This document shows positions 36,510 through 64,000 of a stretch of DNA of 64,000 nt, one piece after another. The position numbers and the translations under genes were made by a program. The stretch lies in assembly GCF_018812025.1 (NCBI RefSeq), contig NC_063049.1, positions 4,937,243-5,001,242 on the forward strand, written 5' to 3'. Below the pieces are notes generated by a model. It saw only the letters and a program-made list of their open reading frames with translations, did no database searches and had not been told where the DNA came from. The stretch comes from Megalobrama amblycephala (taxonomy: Eukaryota > Chordata > Actinopteri > Cypriniformes > Xenocyprididae). Each line of letters begins with the position of its first letter. Position 1 is the stretch's first letter.

Positions 36510-36990
36510 ATTTATATATTGATATATGAAATCTCTGCAAACCAAGTTTGTCTCCTGGGGTAGGCATCTAGCGGACAGCCTTGTTTTTTTTCTGGGTTGG
36601 GCTTGACACCTTTTTCTGCGAGAAGGTGGCCTACACATGGCACCTCTGAGACCCTGAAACATTTGAGGCATTTGTTGTGTTCCTCAACAGAAGAGCCCCA
36701 GATCAAAATGTCATCCACGACTATTTCACATGGCTGTGCAGAAAAGAGCTGTTCCATGCATCTCTGAAAAACTTCACTTCCAGTTTTTAATCCTGTATGG
36801 CATTTGTAAAAATGTGTACCTTCCGAACGTGGTCATAAACATTGTGAGTTTCGATGATTCCTCATCCAGATGTATCTGCCAGAATCCACACTTTGCATCT
36901 AAAATGCTGAACACCTTTGCCTGTGGCATATCAGCGATCACTTGCTCTACAGTCTTTAATGTGTGATGAGGCCTCAGGAGAGCCTTATTA
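36510..36990 (-). pseudogene. Gypsy reverse transcriptase fragment
   Basis: The fragment contains VFSILDAKCGFWQIHLD (catalytic-aspartate block A) and IVVDDILIWG, the VVDD variant of the YxDD polymerase active site near 36711. Frame breaks occur near 36760. The N-terminal part is lost at the mariner insertion (36991). Confidence 0.8.
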
Positions 36991-38283
36991 CAGTTTTTCT
37001 CGATTGCTTAAACACTATAACCAGGCTTTTGAACTAAAATGTCAAAACCATAATGCCATTTATCAAAAAGCACACCCGTTTCCCTAAACTATAAACAATA
37101 TTCCCCTGTTTTGACACATGAATCAGATTTGTTGAACTGTCACTGCAAAACTCTAGACACAAATCCCTTAATTTCACATTGCCTACACCATGTTGTCATT
37201 TAGAAAGCACTAGCAATCAATATTGTTCACTCAAGTCAGCATAGCTTGAGCTCAATTAGCACACAGTGAGTCAGCCTGAGTCAGTTGATTCAGTTTTGGA
37301 ACAATGGATCTAGAGAGACATGATTGAAAAGGTCAAGGACACCAGAGAGGAGGAGGAGGAGGACGAGCATGAGGATGAGGTGCAAGGAGACAAGGAGTCT
37401 CAGATGAAATTTGTGCCACTAGTTGACCATGTCCTTGTCCATGGTATGACTATGAGGGAGGCTGGGAAATGAGTTCACCCAAACTTAAGTTGCTTCACCA
37501 TCACCTCGATCATAAGAACCTTCAGGGAGGAAAACAGGTGGGTGTACCTCAGTGAACTCTACTGTAACTTTTGAGTGCTGTACTCCATTACAACACATGC
37601 ATCATGCAAACTGCCTTACATACAGATAGAGTTTCTGTCTGCTTCCATTTTGTATAAAGGATGTTACAGTTACAGTTATCAGTACTTTTATTTTTGTAGG
37701 ACACAGAGACAATGGAATGGAAGAAGCCTGACTAGACATTTCAGTTGATGCGTGTCAGGGGTGGATCAGGCATGCAAGAGGATTTTACCCCCGCTGTCTG
37801 GATAGGACCAGTAGAGCCTGTGATGTTGACGAGATTCTCTGGCCTGTCCCAGACCAAAGATGTGATGCTGGGCAGAATATTTTTTTGTTGTTGTTTGGTG
37901 TATTGTACTGTACAGTACAGTAAGGAATAACAAATGTGCAAATGAATACACATGTGTTCATCATGTGAAAAGTTCAGTGAGGGGGAGAACCACAAGCAAC
38001 ACAACTTATTACTGTTTTTTGTTTTTGTAGTATTGTTTTGAATTTATCTCACCAGTGTGTTAGACTATGTTGTAGTGTGTGTGATTTTGAGGGCTTGTGT
38101 GTGTTGTCTGAGGGCAAAGTTTTGTTTTTCAGCAAGAGTGAATGGTTTTGAGTGTAGAGCTTCATTTTGACCTGAAAATAGGATGTTTGGGGAATTGGGT
38201 GAGACGTTATGGATTTGTGTTTACTGTTTTGAGAATATGAGGCATAGTTTCAAGAAATGTGTTTAAGCAATCGAGAAAAACTG
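36991..38283 (+). mobile_element. Tc1/mariner-like deletion derivative nested in the Gypsy element
   Basis: The ends CAGTTTTTCTCGATTGCTTA and its mirror TAAGCAATCGAGAAAAACTG are perfect inverted repeats of at least 25 bases, and both are flanked by TA. The interior keeps two ends of an IS630/Tc1-type transposase on the plus strand: a helix-turn-helix part near 37400-37540 (VDHVLVHGMTMREAG, then SIIRTFREENR) and a C-terminal part near 37735-37870 (RHARGFYP, ACDVDEILWP). The catalytic middle is deleted, and a TGA follows REAGK. Its TIRs resemble those of the elements at 24563, 28634, 29567 and 30792. Confidence 0.85.
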
Positions 38284-38352
38284 TATTACCGTTGCAGCTA
38301 TTTGTGTTATAAGTGGAATAACAATTTTCCCCCTGAAAGGACTAGGGTGCCC

Positions 38353-40529
38353 CTAGTGAAAAAAAAGTATACTAAGTATACTTGCAGCAAGACTAATTAT
38401 TAGTATATTTCAAGTGTATTAATGATTAGTTCATTTAAAGTGTGCTATTTTGAAACAACTAATTTTGTACAAGTATATTTAAGTTGAAATTAAGTAGTAT
38501 TAAAATACAACTTTATTTTTAGTATACTTATGTGTGCTATTGGAACAACTAATTACAAAATAATTACTAATTACATGAGTGTATTAAAGTGTACTTTTGT
38601 TATAAGTATACAGAAATCACATTTCTGTTAGCAATATACACTGAATATATTATTTTACAGGTAATAGTATATACTGTATGCTCAGTACCTTTGGCTTATT
38701 CCAAATATTAAACATTACACACTTTGCAGTCAATAACAATACACTTTGTTATTACTTATACTTTGTATAATATAGTCAACATTTGAAGCGGATCAAAACC
38801 TTTAATCAAAGTTGTCCTGACTTTTTTGATCCACTTCAAATGTTGACTACTGTACTTTGAATTACATAATCTCACACAATACAGTTGTGCTACTATTTAA
38901 ATACAGTTGAACACATTTTCCCAAAGTTGAATGCATTTGTTTTCAAGGCCATTAAAATAAATAAAATGTAAGAACATCACTAATGAAGAGACATATTTCA
39001 TTGACAAATCCAATAGTTTTTATTTAAACTTAGATTCAGCAAAACTTACCATGTTTTTCATTAAAGAAAAAAAAAATATTGGACCATGGTGACCCTCTAT
39101 ACACAAATACAAATTACACATTATATTCCATTTTCTGATGATCTTCTCATTGTGTCTGATGGCACAATGATGACCGCAGAGACTCGTGAAGAACAGCATC
39201 TGTTGACAGAATATACCAAATATATAAGACAGCATGTTCAACTCTTTATTCACGTTTACAATAGTCTGTCTAAATCCTACATTGAACCAATACTATTTTT
39301 GAACAGTAAATGAGGATTAGCAGCAGGGAACTGTATCAGAATGGCATGTCGATATTGTTTTCGGTAACGTTACATAGTCAAACATAAAACACTTTATGAA
39401 TTAATATCGTACAGAATACGGGCCGATTTGACCAATCATACGAATGTTTTGGTGCTGCATACAAACATGTGCAATAAACCACCACACAAAAACTCAAAAA
39501 GGAGATAACAAGCCGAAATATCGCTCTCCGTTTGTTAAAGGAAATAAAATAAAGTTTGTTAACTGGTAGACTACAACTCACCTCCCAATAGCAGCACTTT
39601 TCTCCGGTTCTTTCAGGATAGCGTAGGCCATTAGATTAGCCGGTTGTAGTCGCCATCACGGTCATTCTGTGATGTCACTTGATTGAACTGGTCAGAATCC
39701 CCAAGATTGAGCGATGTATTGCGCTTTCAGTGTTTTATTAAATAAATTATACATTGCGACATTATACTTCACCTGAGTGACAGAGCGAGGGGATTCAGAC
39801 GACGACCGTGACGTCAGCAGCTCTGATTGGCTGAAGGCAGTGAGCAACAAAATCTGATTGGTCACAGACCAAGTTGAAGAGACATTTGAATTCCGATAAG
39901 TTTAACCACTCGACATATTTTTTCGCATTACTTGTGCTGCTGGTGTGTTGTTTAATATTGATTTGTGTGTACGATTGTAAAATGATTATGCCAGTGTAAA
40001 CTTAATAAACATTTACACATATTTGGAAATTGTATAGGCTACACTGCATATACTAAATGGGCTTGTAATGCATTCATACTGAAATAAATAGCACAAGTAA
40101 TATAATGAATTCCAAGGATGAAGAAGTAAACTTAAAAATATACTCAAATTTAACATTAGATACACTACAACTTCAGGATATTAAATAATGTATTTTTTAA
40201 ATATACTTTCAGTGCATTGTTACAATGATCATTTTCAGCACACTGTTAAAATATACCTCAAATATATTTTTATAAAGTGCAAATAAATACACTTTTAAAA
40301 AATAAACTGAACTTACACTTCAAGTATATTTTTCTAAAATATATTTTTTAGAAAATATACTAAAGTACAATTATTTTAAAGTGTGTTAAAAGTTGCATTG
40401 TGAAAATATGATACTAATATACTTTTTATATATTTAATGATAGCACATTGTTTGTTAGTATATTTGCAGTGTACTATAGAAAAAGGGAATATATTTAAAA
40501 TACAATAAAGTGTACTTTTTTTTCACTAG
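38353..40529. mobile_element. Second insertion in the Gypsy element, class unknown
   Basis: The ends CTAGTGAAAAAAAAGT and its mirror ACTTTTTTTTCACTAG are inverted repeats. Inside are many AGTATACTT-type phrases near both ends and a hairpin near 38775-38850 (GTCAACATTTGAAG facing CTTCAAATGTTGAC). The middle (39560-39860) is GC-richer, unlike the ends. Flanking sequence (GGTGCC against GGTGGC) gives only an imperfect target duplication. No coding gene is recognised. Confidence 0.6.
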
Positions 40530-40790
40530 GGTGGCAGTGCCCAGTGTCTGAATTGTTTGACCACCATAGGCTATCATATTTACTTTCTTCGAGTAATCAA
40601 TTTGGGCTTTGTGGTCAACATACTGCAATGTGAATAAAGACATACCATTGCATTTAGCTCCAGTGTCTATTTTTAGCTTGACTTGCTTGTTACAGGTTGT
40701 TGAGAGAGTGGTGAATATTCGTCCTTTGTTTGCAAGCAGGTCAACACTTTGACAATGAAAATAATCTTGATGGACCTCATTTTCCACTTC
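40530..40790 (-). pseudogene. Gypsy protease remnant
   Basis: The minus strand encodes KLKIDTGAKCNG, with the aspartic protease DTG at about 40658-40666. The frame is then cut by the insertion that begins at 40529. No complete protease is possible. Confidence 0.7.
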
Positions 40791-40792
40791 AT

Positions 40793-41386
40793 TTACTTTG
40801 TGTATGTTTTTTCACCAGTTCCACCAGAAAGCGCCATACGCCCACCTATGTTTTGAGGCTTGGATCTATAATACTTAGCGTAGTGATTCCATTTGTTGCA
40901 TGTGTTACAGCGTTTGTTAAAAGACGGGGATTTGTTGCGCTCCATAGCATGCTCACCCCCACAATTGTTACATCGCCTATTTGTTCTGCTCCACTGCACC
41001 CACTTCATCCTCTCTCTTGAGCTCCTTAGTACCTTTTTCTTAACGTGGCCACATAAGATTGAATTCCTTCGTCAGGTTTTTGCACTGTGATATTGAATGC
41101 ATGTCTGTCCATTATCACATTTCGTTCTGGCAAGCATATCTCATAAAATTTTTTTATTAATGTGTCAGGATCCTCTTTGTCCTCGCCCTCATGAAAGTGA
41201 AATGACTCATTTATCTAGGGCATTCGAACCGGCTAAATTGAGGAGAGTGTAAGCTTGCACCTTTTTTGATTTGTCCGACAGCCCAGCTTTGCTGTATACG
41301 TCCCATTCCCTCTTGAATTTCAGTCAGTTGTTAGCGATGCCGTCATCAAATACGAGCGGTTCTATGCGCCGCAGATTTCGAGCCAT
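40793..41386 (-). pseudogene. Gypsy gag remnant with zinc knuckle
   Basis: The ATG at 41386 starts MARNLRRIEPLVFDD, but a TGA follows after twenty codons. Downstream the frame resumes and ends with zinc-knuckle-like pieces near 40850-40975 (CNNCGGEH and CNTCNKWNH). In the second knuckle the last cysteine is replaced, so nucleic-acid binding would be impaired. Confidence 0.7.
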
Positions 41387-41398
41387 GATTTGTCAGCA

Positions 41399-41416
41399 AT
41401 CCCACTTCTGATACCA
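41399..41416 (-). other. Primer-binding site of the Gypsy element
   Basis: Directly inside the 5' LTR the minus strand reads TGGTATCAGAAGTGGGAT, which begins with the TGG common to primer sites and resembles initiator-methionine tRNA primer sites of other LTR elements. The exact tRNA is an inference. Confidence 0.6.
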
Positions 41417-41555
41417 TGTAGATCTGCACAAAACAGAGGAGTCGTGTGATAACTTTATTATGAACTGGTTCTTATGTTTGACCAAACAGAACATGACACC
41501 CACTCTAGCTCTTCACCCCCATATATGAATAGGAGCGACACACACATGTCCTACA
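41417..41555 (-). repeat. Gypsy 5' LTR
   Basis: The 139-base repeat is shorter than the other LTR because it lacks about 40 bases around its middle. Its outer flank is GTACT and its inner flank is the primer-binding-like site. Confidence 0.85.
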
Positions 41556-41651
41556 GTACTGTAAAGTTTTCTCACTGGTGAATGACACATAATGTAATCC
41601 AATAACTTTGTCTCTGGTCTGTGTGCGCTCATGTGTTTTTTTTATAGGCAT

Positions 41652-42972
41652 CAGTGATGCGCGGGTCAATGTATAAACAACCCACACCCGACCGAAGTTT
41701 TCAACTAACCCGCCCGCAACTCGGACCGCAAAAAAAAAGGAAAATATTGTACCCGACCCGCTTCCTGACCCGCATTTTTTTAATAGTAAATGCTCATTGT
41801 AGCGTCATTGGGCCATAGACGTAAGAACTAGGGGTGCGGGGGGGTGTGGCCGCCCCCCTCCCATATGCCCCCCATCAGCCTCCCTGGCCAATAATATCCA
41901 TTAATTAATCCAGCCTGTGGAGAAGAGAAATGTTTCAGGACCTGACGTGGTGCGCTCAGAGGTGCAGCGGCGAGAGCAGGCAGTTCTTGAGGCGGCCCAT
42001 CATTTTCCATTTCAGCTGTCTAGATGCATATTATTGATGAATGCAATGTTTATGTTTCGACCCTGCTTGAAGAATTAATCAGCAGGTCAACTGAGAGAAG
42101 GCCCACTTTTGGAAAAGTGTGAAAGCCCTTAGGAGCGCAAACTGTTCTTTTTCTGAATGTTGTATGATATAGCCTAGTGCAGGGATGGGCAACTTCAGTC
42201 CTGGAGGGCCACTGCCCAGCAGAGTTTAGCTCCAACCCTAATCAAACACACCTGAACCAGCTAATCAAGGTCTTTAGGATTAGTAGAAAGTTATAGGCAA
42301 GTGAGTTTTTATCAGGGATGGAGATAAACTCTGCAGGACACTGGCCCTCCAGGACCGGAGTTGCCCATCCCTGGCCTAGTGTTATGTAATAAAGGCTTGA
42401 TTTATTCATTTATTTCGTTTCATTTTCTTAACAATTAAGATGCTGCATGTGTTTATCCAGTCTAATCGAAGTGTGCGTCTCTCCCCCGACTTTCCCAACA
42501 AAAATCCCGCCCCCTCTCAGAAAATACATAAAACTGACATTAATGAGCTATATGCGTTTAAAAGTAGCCTATTAAAATGGTACAATGGCTTTCCCAAAAA
42601 TGGATTTCCCACTTGTATTAGTAGGCTTAGGCTATTTCGCCACGTGAATGCCCAATTGAAGCTCTCACAAGCACAAAATGCAGGGATAGAATACGTTAAT
42701 AAAGTATTTATTAACGCATTTTAGACGAACAAAAACAGGTAGGCTAAGCCAAAGACTGAGGCTACAATATCCATAAATAAATGTTCACAAATAGGCTACC
42801 CATGAAAGTAAAACTTAAACCTTTAGTAAGTAAAACTGAAAATTACAAAGGTTTAATTGGCATCTTTATTTCAAACGACCCGACCGACCGCGACCCGAAT
42901 ATCATTAAAAACCCGCGGTTACGAGTCATTTTGGATTTGGATGCTCATTTTGGATCAACCCGCACATCACTG
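41652..42972. mobile_element. hAT-like non-autonomous element with CAGTGATG ends
   Basis: It starts CAGTGATGCGCGGGT and its right end reads ACCCGCACATCACTG, so the termini are inverted. The eight bases ATAGGCAT flank both sides exactly (41644-41651 and 42973-42980). Arms contain repeated ACCCG phrases. No transposase is recognised. A second hAT-like element is nested at 42180-42373. Confidence 0.9.
42180..42373. mobile_element. hAT-like MITE nested in the 41652-42972 element
   Basis: The ends CAGGGATGGGCAACT and AGTTGCCCATCCCTG are inverted repeats, and the eight bases GCCTAGTG flank both sides exactly (42172-42179 and 42374-42381). This is a very common fish MITE type, 194 bases long here. 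Confidence 0.92.
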
Positions 42973-43418
42973 ATAGGCATGGCTTTGGATGGCGATTTGC
43001 AGGGAGGGTGGGATGTACACTTTCAATGCTACCAGGCTAAAGTTAGCATTTTCCCAGAACACCTACTGCAACTTTAATTAACGTCAATAAATAGCTTTTA
43101 AACAATGTCATATGTCACAATTACCTCAGAAAAGATATTCTATGTCCAAACATGTATTAGTCAGCAAGAAAAATGAACTTTTGGAGAACAAAATTTTGCT
43201 CAGTATATTTACAATATTACAGCAATCAAAAGTTTGAAATCGCTCATAACTCCTAGACCGTTTGTCGTAGGTTCAAGTGTTTTATATCATTGGAATCAGT
43301 GGCTCAAGACAGACAAAATGTATCCAATTTAATTTCCGCCTGGAAAAAAATTCTGCCATTCTGAATATTATCCAAAACCTACTTTTGCAAACTAGTCCTA
43401 GGTTTTTTTAGCCTGGAT

Positions 43419-43983
43419 GCCAGCCGAACTTAGCCCCGCCCACAACATTTTGAGGTCGGGGAGTTCGGTCTGGACTCGATCCATAGAGGAGTAATTATGC
43501 CCGAACAGAAACTGTTCGGACCAATCACATTTGTCAGGGCGATGATTGACAGATTATCACCAGAAACGTAATCAGCCATGTCATCAAAGAGCGCTTGGGT
43601 TGAATTAGTTTACAACAATGATGGCTGTTGTTGAAGAACTGAGATGTGTAGATTCCGCCATCGCGTCCGTTATAGAAGATATCGACAGTGCATTGACAGT
43701 GCATTAATTGGCAAGTACTCTGTGTATACTTATTCTTTTTACAACACCGGCAAAGATTGTTTACGCTCATCTTCTACTAGTTCCAGCATGTGTGCAGTTG
43801 AGTTCTGTTGACAACTATGCGTCGCTCAACATACATCACTTACTCTGTAGCTCTGATTGGTTGTAGGTCTATCCAATTGAGGTCTTTCCTGGATCGGTTG
43901 AAATATGCCCCCATAATCAAAGCCCAATGGAGCAGTATCAGACTCATATTCGAACTAGAATTGAGTATGACCACGTCAGGCTA
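43419..43983. mobile_element. TIR element with 8-9 base target duplication (hAT-like)
   Basis: The ends TAGCCTGG and TCAGGCTA are inverted, and AGGTTTTTT flanks both sides (43410-43418 and 43984-43992). The interior has no coding frame of note. Confidence 0.65.
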
Positions 43984-44218
43984 AGGTTTTTTGCCTGATC
44001 AGAACCAAACAAGTGCAGAAAGATTCTTTGGAGTCTGAATAATTATCAAAAGTTGAAATTTCAATTCACGGACGCTAAGGGGCACAAAAACGTTCAAAGT
44101 GGGTGGAGCCACTTTTACTATAATGGCTATAACTCGAGAACAAAATGAGATATTTTAACCAAACAGGCTTAATCTTTGGTCACGTGAAAAATCGTGGTGA
44201 TTGGACACTTGGTGGTGC

Positions 44219-44553
44219 TATAGACCTTATTTTCCAGAGAAACATGCGCGCCGCCATCTTTAGAATATTGTCTTTGAACTTCCGTTTTCGCGTTAGCCCT
44301 GTATATTTCTATGGCATCGCTATTGAAGAATAATTAGCTGGTGAAGTGGATTTACGTGTTGTAGAGTTAACAAAAGTTATCATGAACATTGTAATGTTTA
44401 AAGCGGGTGTCTTAACAAATGTCAGTAGAACGGGAGGATTTTAAAATGAGCAGTTCATTCATAAATACATAAGATCGCTGTGGAAATACAAGCCGGAAGT
44501 AAAAAGACAACGAGCGCAGCGCTGAAAAGGGGCGGGGCTACATAAGGTCTATA
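44219..44553. mobile_element. Short TIR element (TATAGACCTTAT ends)
   Basis: TATAGACCTTAT at the left end is mirrored by ATAAGGTCTATA at the right end. The surrounding repeat reads on across the junctions. It is a 335-base non-coding MITE. Confidence 0.6.
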
Positions 44554-45622
44554 ACAGGAAAAAACCTGAAAATGGCTATAACCACCCAACCGTTAGTCTG
44601 ATTGACTTGAAAATTGCCATGCACTGTCTTTGTCCAAGGTGCCATGATGGTCTATGAGAACATTGGGATATCTAAAAAAACATGCCCGCCATCGGCCAAT
44701 GAATTTTGTGCACCTATCAGACAAGGTTAATGGAGGCCGATCAGAAAGAAACTCAATGGGCATGTTCTGACTCACGGTCCTAGAGGTCTGTAATAATTTT
44801 GAAAGAAATCAGCCACTAGGTGGCACTAACAAGTTTTATGGCTCTGTAATCATGTGGTGTTTCCGCACATCCACACAATATGCATATAATTTGATAGATA
44901 TCCTCATACAATGAACAAGTTTGCCTCAAGATCCACTACTGTAAATCAAATCTTAAATAATTAAATATTTGTGATAATTTTAAAAACCTACTTTTGCAAA
45001 CAAGTCTCAATAAAACCAGTGCAGTACAATTCTCTGGACTCTCTAGGTCAATAATTATCAAAATGTATTCATTCATTCATTCATTCATTCATTCATTCAT
45101 TTATTTATTTATTAAAAGTTGAACTTTACCCTTTGGGTAGCTAACAGGGTCATTTCAATATGTGGCCTTGACCAAGTGTCCCGAAAAACCTATAACTCCT
45201 CAAGGAATGCTCAGATCTTCTTAAAAACAAGCACATGTGACATATATGACTGCCTTTATAACAGTTAAAAAGGTGAAAAATGGCAATGTTCCTTTAAGTA
45301 TAATGGCATGTTCCTTGAAATTGCCACTATAACCACCTGATGGCAGCAAAGGACCACTCATTGGCTCATTGTGCTCTAAAAGTGTTTTTAAAATCATATT
45401 TAAACTTTATAAAATCATTATAATAACATTTCACATCATATTTTGTCAAGGTTTACCACTTCATTTGTTCATCTGAGGAATGTCTTTGCAATAATATCAC
45501 ATTACAATTACAATGAAACCTGAACATTTTGTTTTAAAAGTGAAACCTGGAATAAGCGTTTTCTTACCTATAACTTATTTCAAATATCCATATCTACAGT
45601 AGCATTTTGTTACTAATCATTT

Positions 45623-45623
<1 letters not shown>

Positions 45624-45702
<79 letters not shown>
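45624..45702. repeat. GT microsatellite
   Basis: About 39 GT units. The plus-strand frame starting here is repeated cysteine-valine plus chance sequence and is not a gene. Confidence 0.98.
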
Positions 45703-45704
<2 letters not shown>

Positions 45705-46485
45705 TTCTGCCCATCTTTGGATGTTTTCATCTGTGCCCTCTATCAAGAAACTACCAAACTGAGAAGTGAAAGTGGCTTCAAAATGAATTACTTTTCTGCA
45801 TTTTGCTTATACTTAAATGTAAATAATTTCCCTTTTTTATTACTAACATTCAAGTTAGTAATCAAAACAAGTGGACTGGGTAAGAATCTAGTATCAAGCA
45901 CAGCAAAATATAAAATTCATGAAGTTAATGAAGGCTTAAGGTTGGGGTCAGAAAGAGAAGGGGAGCTATGTTGTTATTGCTTTGATATATATTTATATTA
46001 TATATATATAAGGAACTATGAGACAAACAAACAAAAAAACTGTGAACACTTAAACAAACTTATGTTTCTTTATTTTAAAGAAAGGTAGTACAAGATTAAT
46101 TTCATGCAAAAAAAAAAAAAAAAAGTAAAAAAGTAATTGTAATACAGTTACATACAAAAGGTATTTTGTTTTAAAAAAAAAAAATTATACAGAATAATAT
46201 ATGAAGCATGAAAGCATGTTAAAATCAATACACAGTTACAAACTACAGACAGGAAAAAAGTATTTATGTATTTGCGTGTATAAAATTGGAAACTTCCTGA
46301 AGCATAGGATCATAACATTTTTTTGTTGTTGTTGTTTTTTGTTTTTCGTATCCATTTCACATTGTTGTCATCAATAAAACAATGTTGAACAGAGGAACAG
46401 GATGGGGAAATTACGTGATCTGGACTCAAACTCCGAGCACATGCTGCAATTGCTAATGCACAGATCCGATGATGTTTCATTTTCA

Positions 46486-63991
<17,506 letters not shown>

Positions 63992-64000
63992 GTTCCAGGG

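Larger units (their letters stand above)
35181..41555 (-). mobile_element. Gypsy-type LTR retrotransposon, defective, with two nested insertions
   Basis: Related LTRs lie at 35181-35363 and 41417-41555 (TGTAG...CTACA). The five bases GTACT repeat exactly on both outer sides (35176-35180 and 41556-41560), as expected for LTR integration. Reading on the minus strand, the order is 5' LTR, primer-binding-like TGGTATCAGAAGTGGG directly after it, gag start, zinc knuckle, protease, reverse transcriptase, RNase H, integrase and 3' LTR, which is the Gypsy order. The protease-polymerase junction is broken by two insertions (36991-38283 and about 38353-40529). The integrase ends abruptly against the 3' LTR, and gag has an early stop, so the element cannot move by itself. 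Confidence 0.88.
43200..45300. repeat. Long unclassified repeat with two insertions
   Basis: The stretch carries phrases such as GCTCATAACTCC, GGTGGTGCTATA and CACTAGGTGGCACTAAC that resemble 2330-3340. It has no coding capacity. Elements at 43419-43983 and 44219-44553 interrupt it, and the repeat sequence resumes after each. The class is unknown. Confidence 0.5.

Noticed and set aside
40730..41090. Plus-strand open frames
   Set aside because: They are antisense to the Gypsy gag and protease remnants, which carry recognisable motifs on the minus strand.
45624..46088. Open frame of 154 codons starting in a GT run
   Set aside because: The first part is repeated cysteine-valine from the microsatellite and the rest has no motif or splice support.

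Overview
The window looks like a gene-poor, AT-rich, repeat-crowded stretch of a teleost genome, most likely a cyprinid. That is inferred from intron-split vertebrate immune-receptor exons and from fish-type transposon families (hAT, Tc1/mariner, piggyBac-like and Harbinger-like MITEs, CR1/L2/Rex-type LINEs, a Gypsy element). A 181-base run of N at 4064-4244 marks a draft assembly, so single-base frameshifts could be sequencing errors.

The real gene content is two minus-strand Siglec/MAG/CD22-like receptor genes (sialic-acid-binding immunoglobulin-type lectins). Gene A (10414-11605) has a signal-peptide exon, one V-set exon, one C2-type exon and one transmembrane exon; no cytoplasmic exons were found. 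Gene B is my model for 46486-63991: a signal exon (63955-63991), three tandem V-C2-C2 exon trios (units C, B and A in transcript order), a 36-base linker exon, a second kind of V exon, a C2 exon, a transmembrane exon and nine small tail exons ending in a stop. Only the trio next to the membrane (unit A, 49809-52811) is fully open. The other two carry frameshifts. All extracellular exons begin and end in phase 1, and the inner tail exons are phase 2 and multiples of three, so exons can be skipped without changing frame.

Layout: 1-3540, tRNA-like and long interspersed repeats; 4064-4244, gap; 4477-7278, MITE and a foldback Tc1/mariner-type element; 10414-11605, gene A; 12000-14090, an internal-repeat element split by a hAT-like insertion; 15781-16202, possible solo LTR; 17535-18420 and 23230-24065, minus-strand LINE fragments; 20158-20469, a decayed exon of a fish gene family; 24563-32542, four TIR elements in two families; 32565-33820, plus-strand LINE with an internal deletion; 35181-41555, Gypsy element with LTRs and a GTACT target duplication, broken by two insertions; 41652-42972, hAT-like element holding another hAT-like element; 43200-45300, long repeat with two insertions; 46486-63991, gene B.

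Biologically, the locus records expansion and decay of a sialic-acid receptor family: a domain-trio repeat inside (or between) receptor genes, with transposons that landed after the duplications giving a relative time order. All calls were made by eye; no alignment, database search or transcript data was available.
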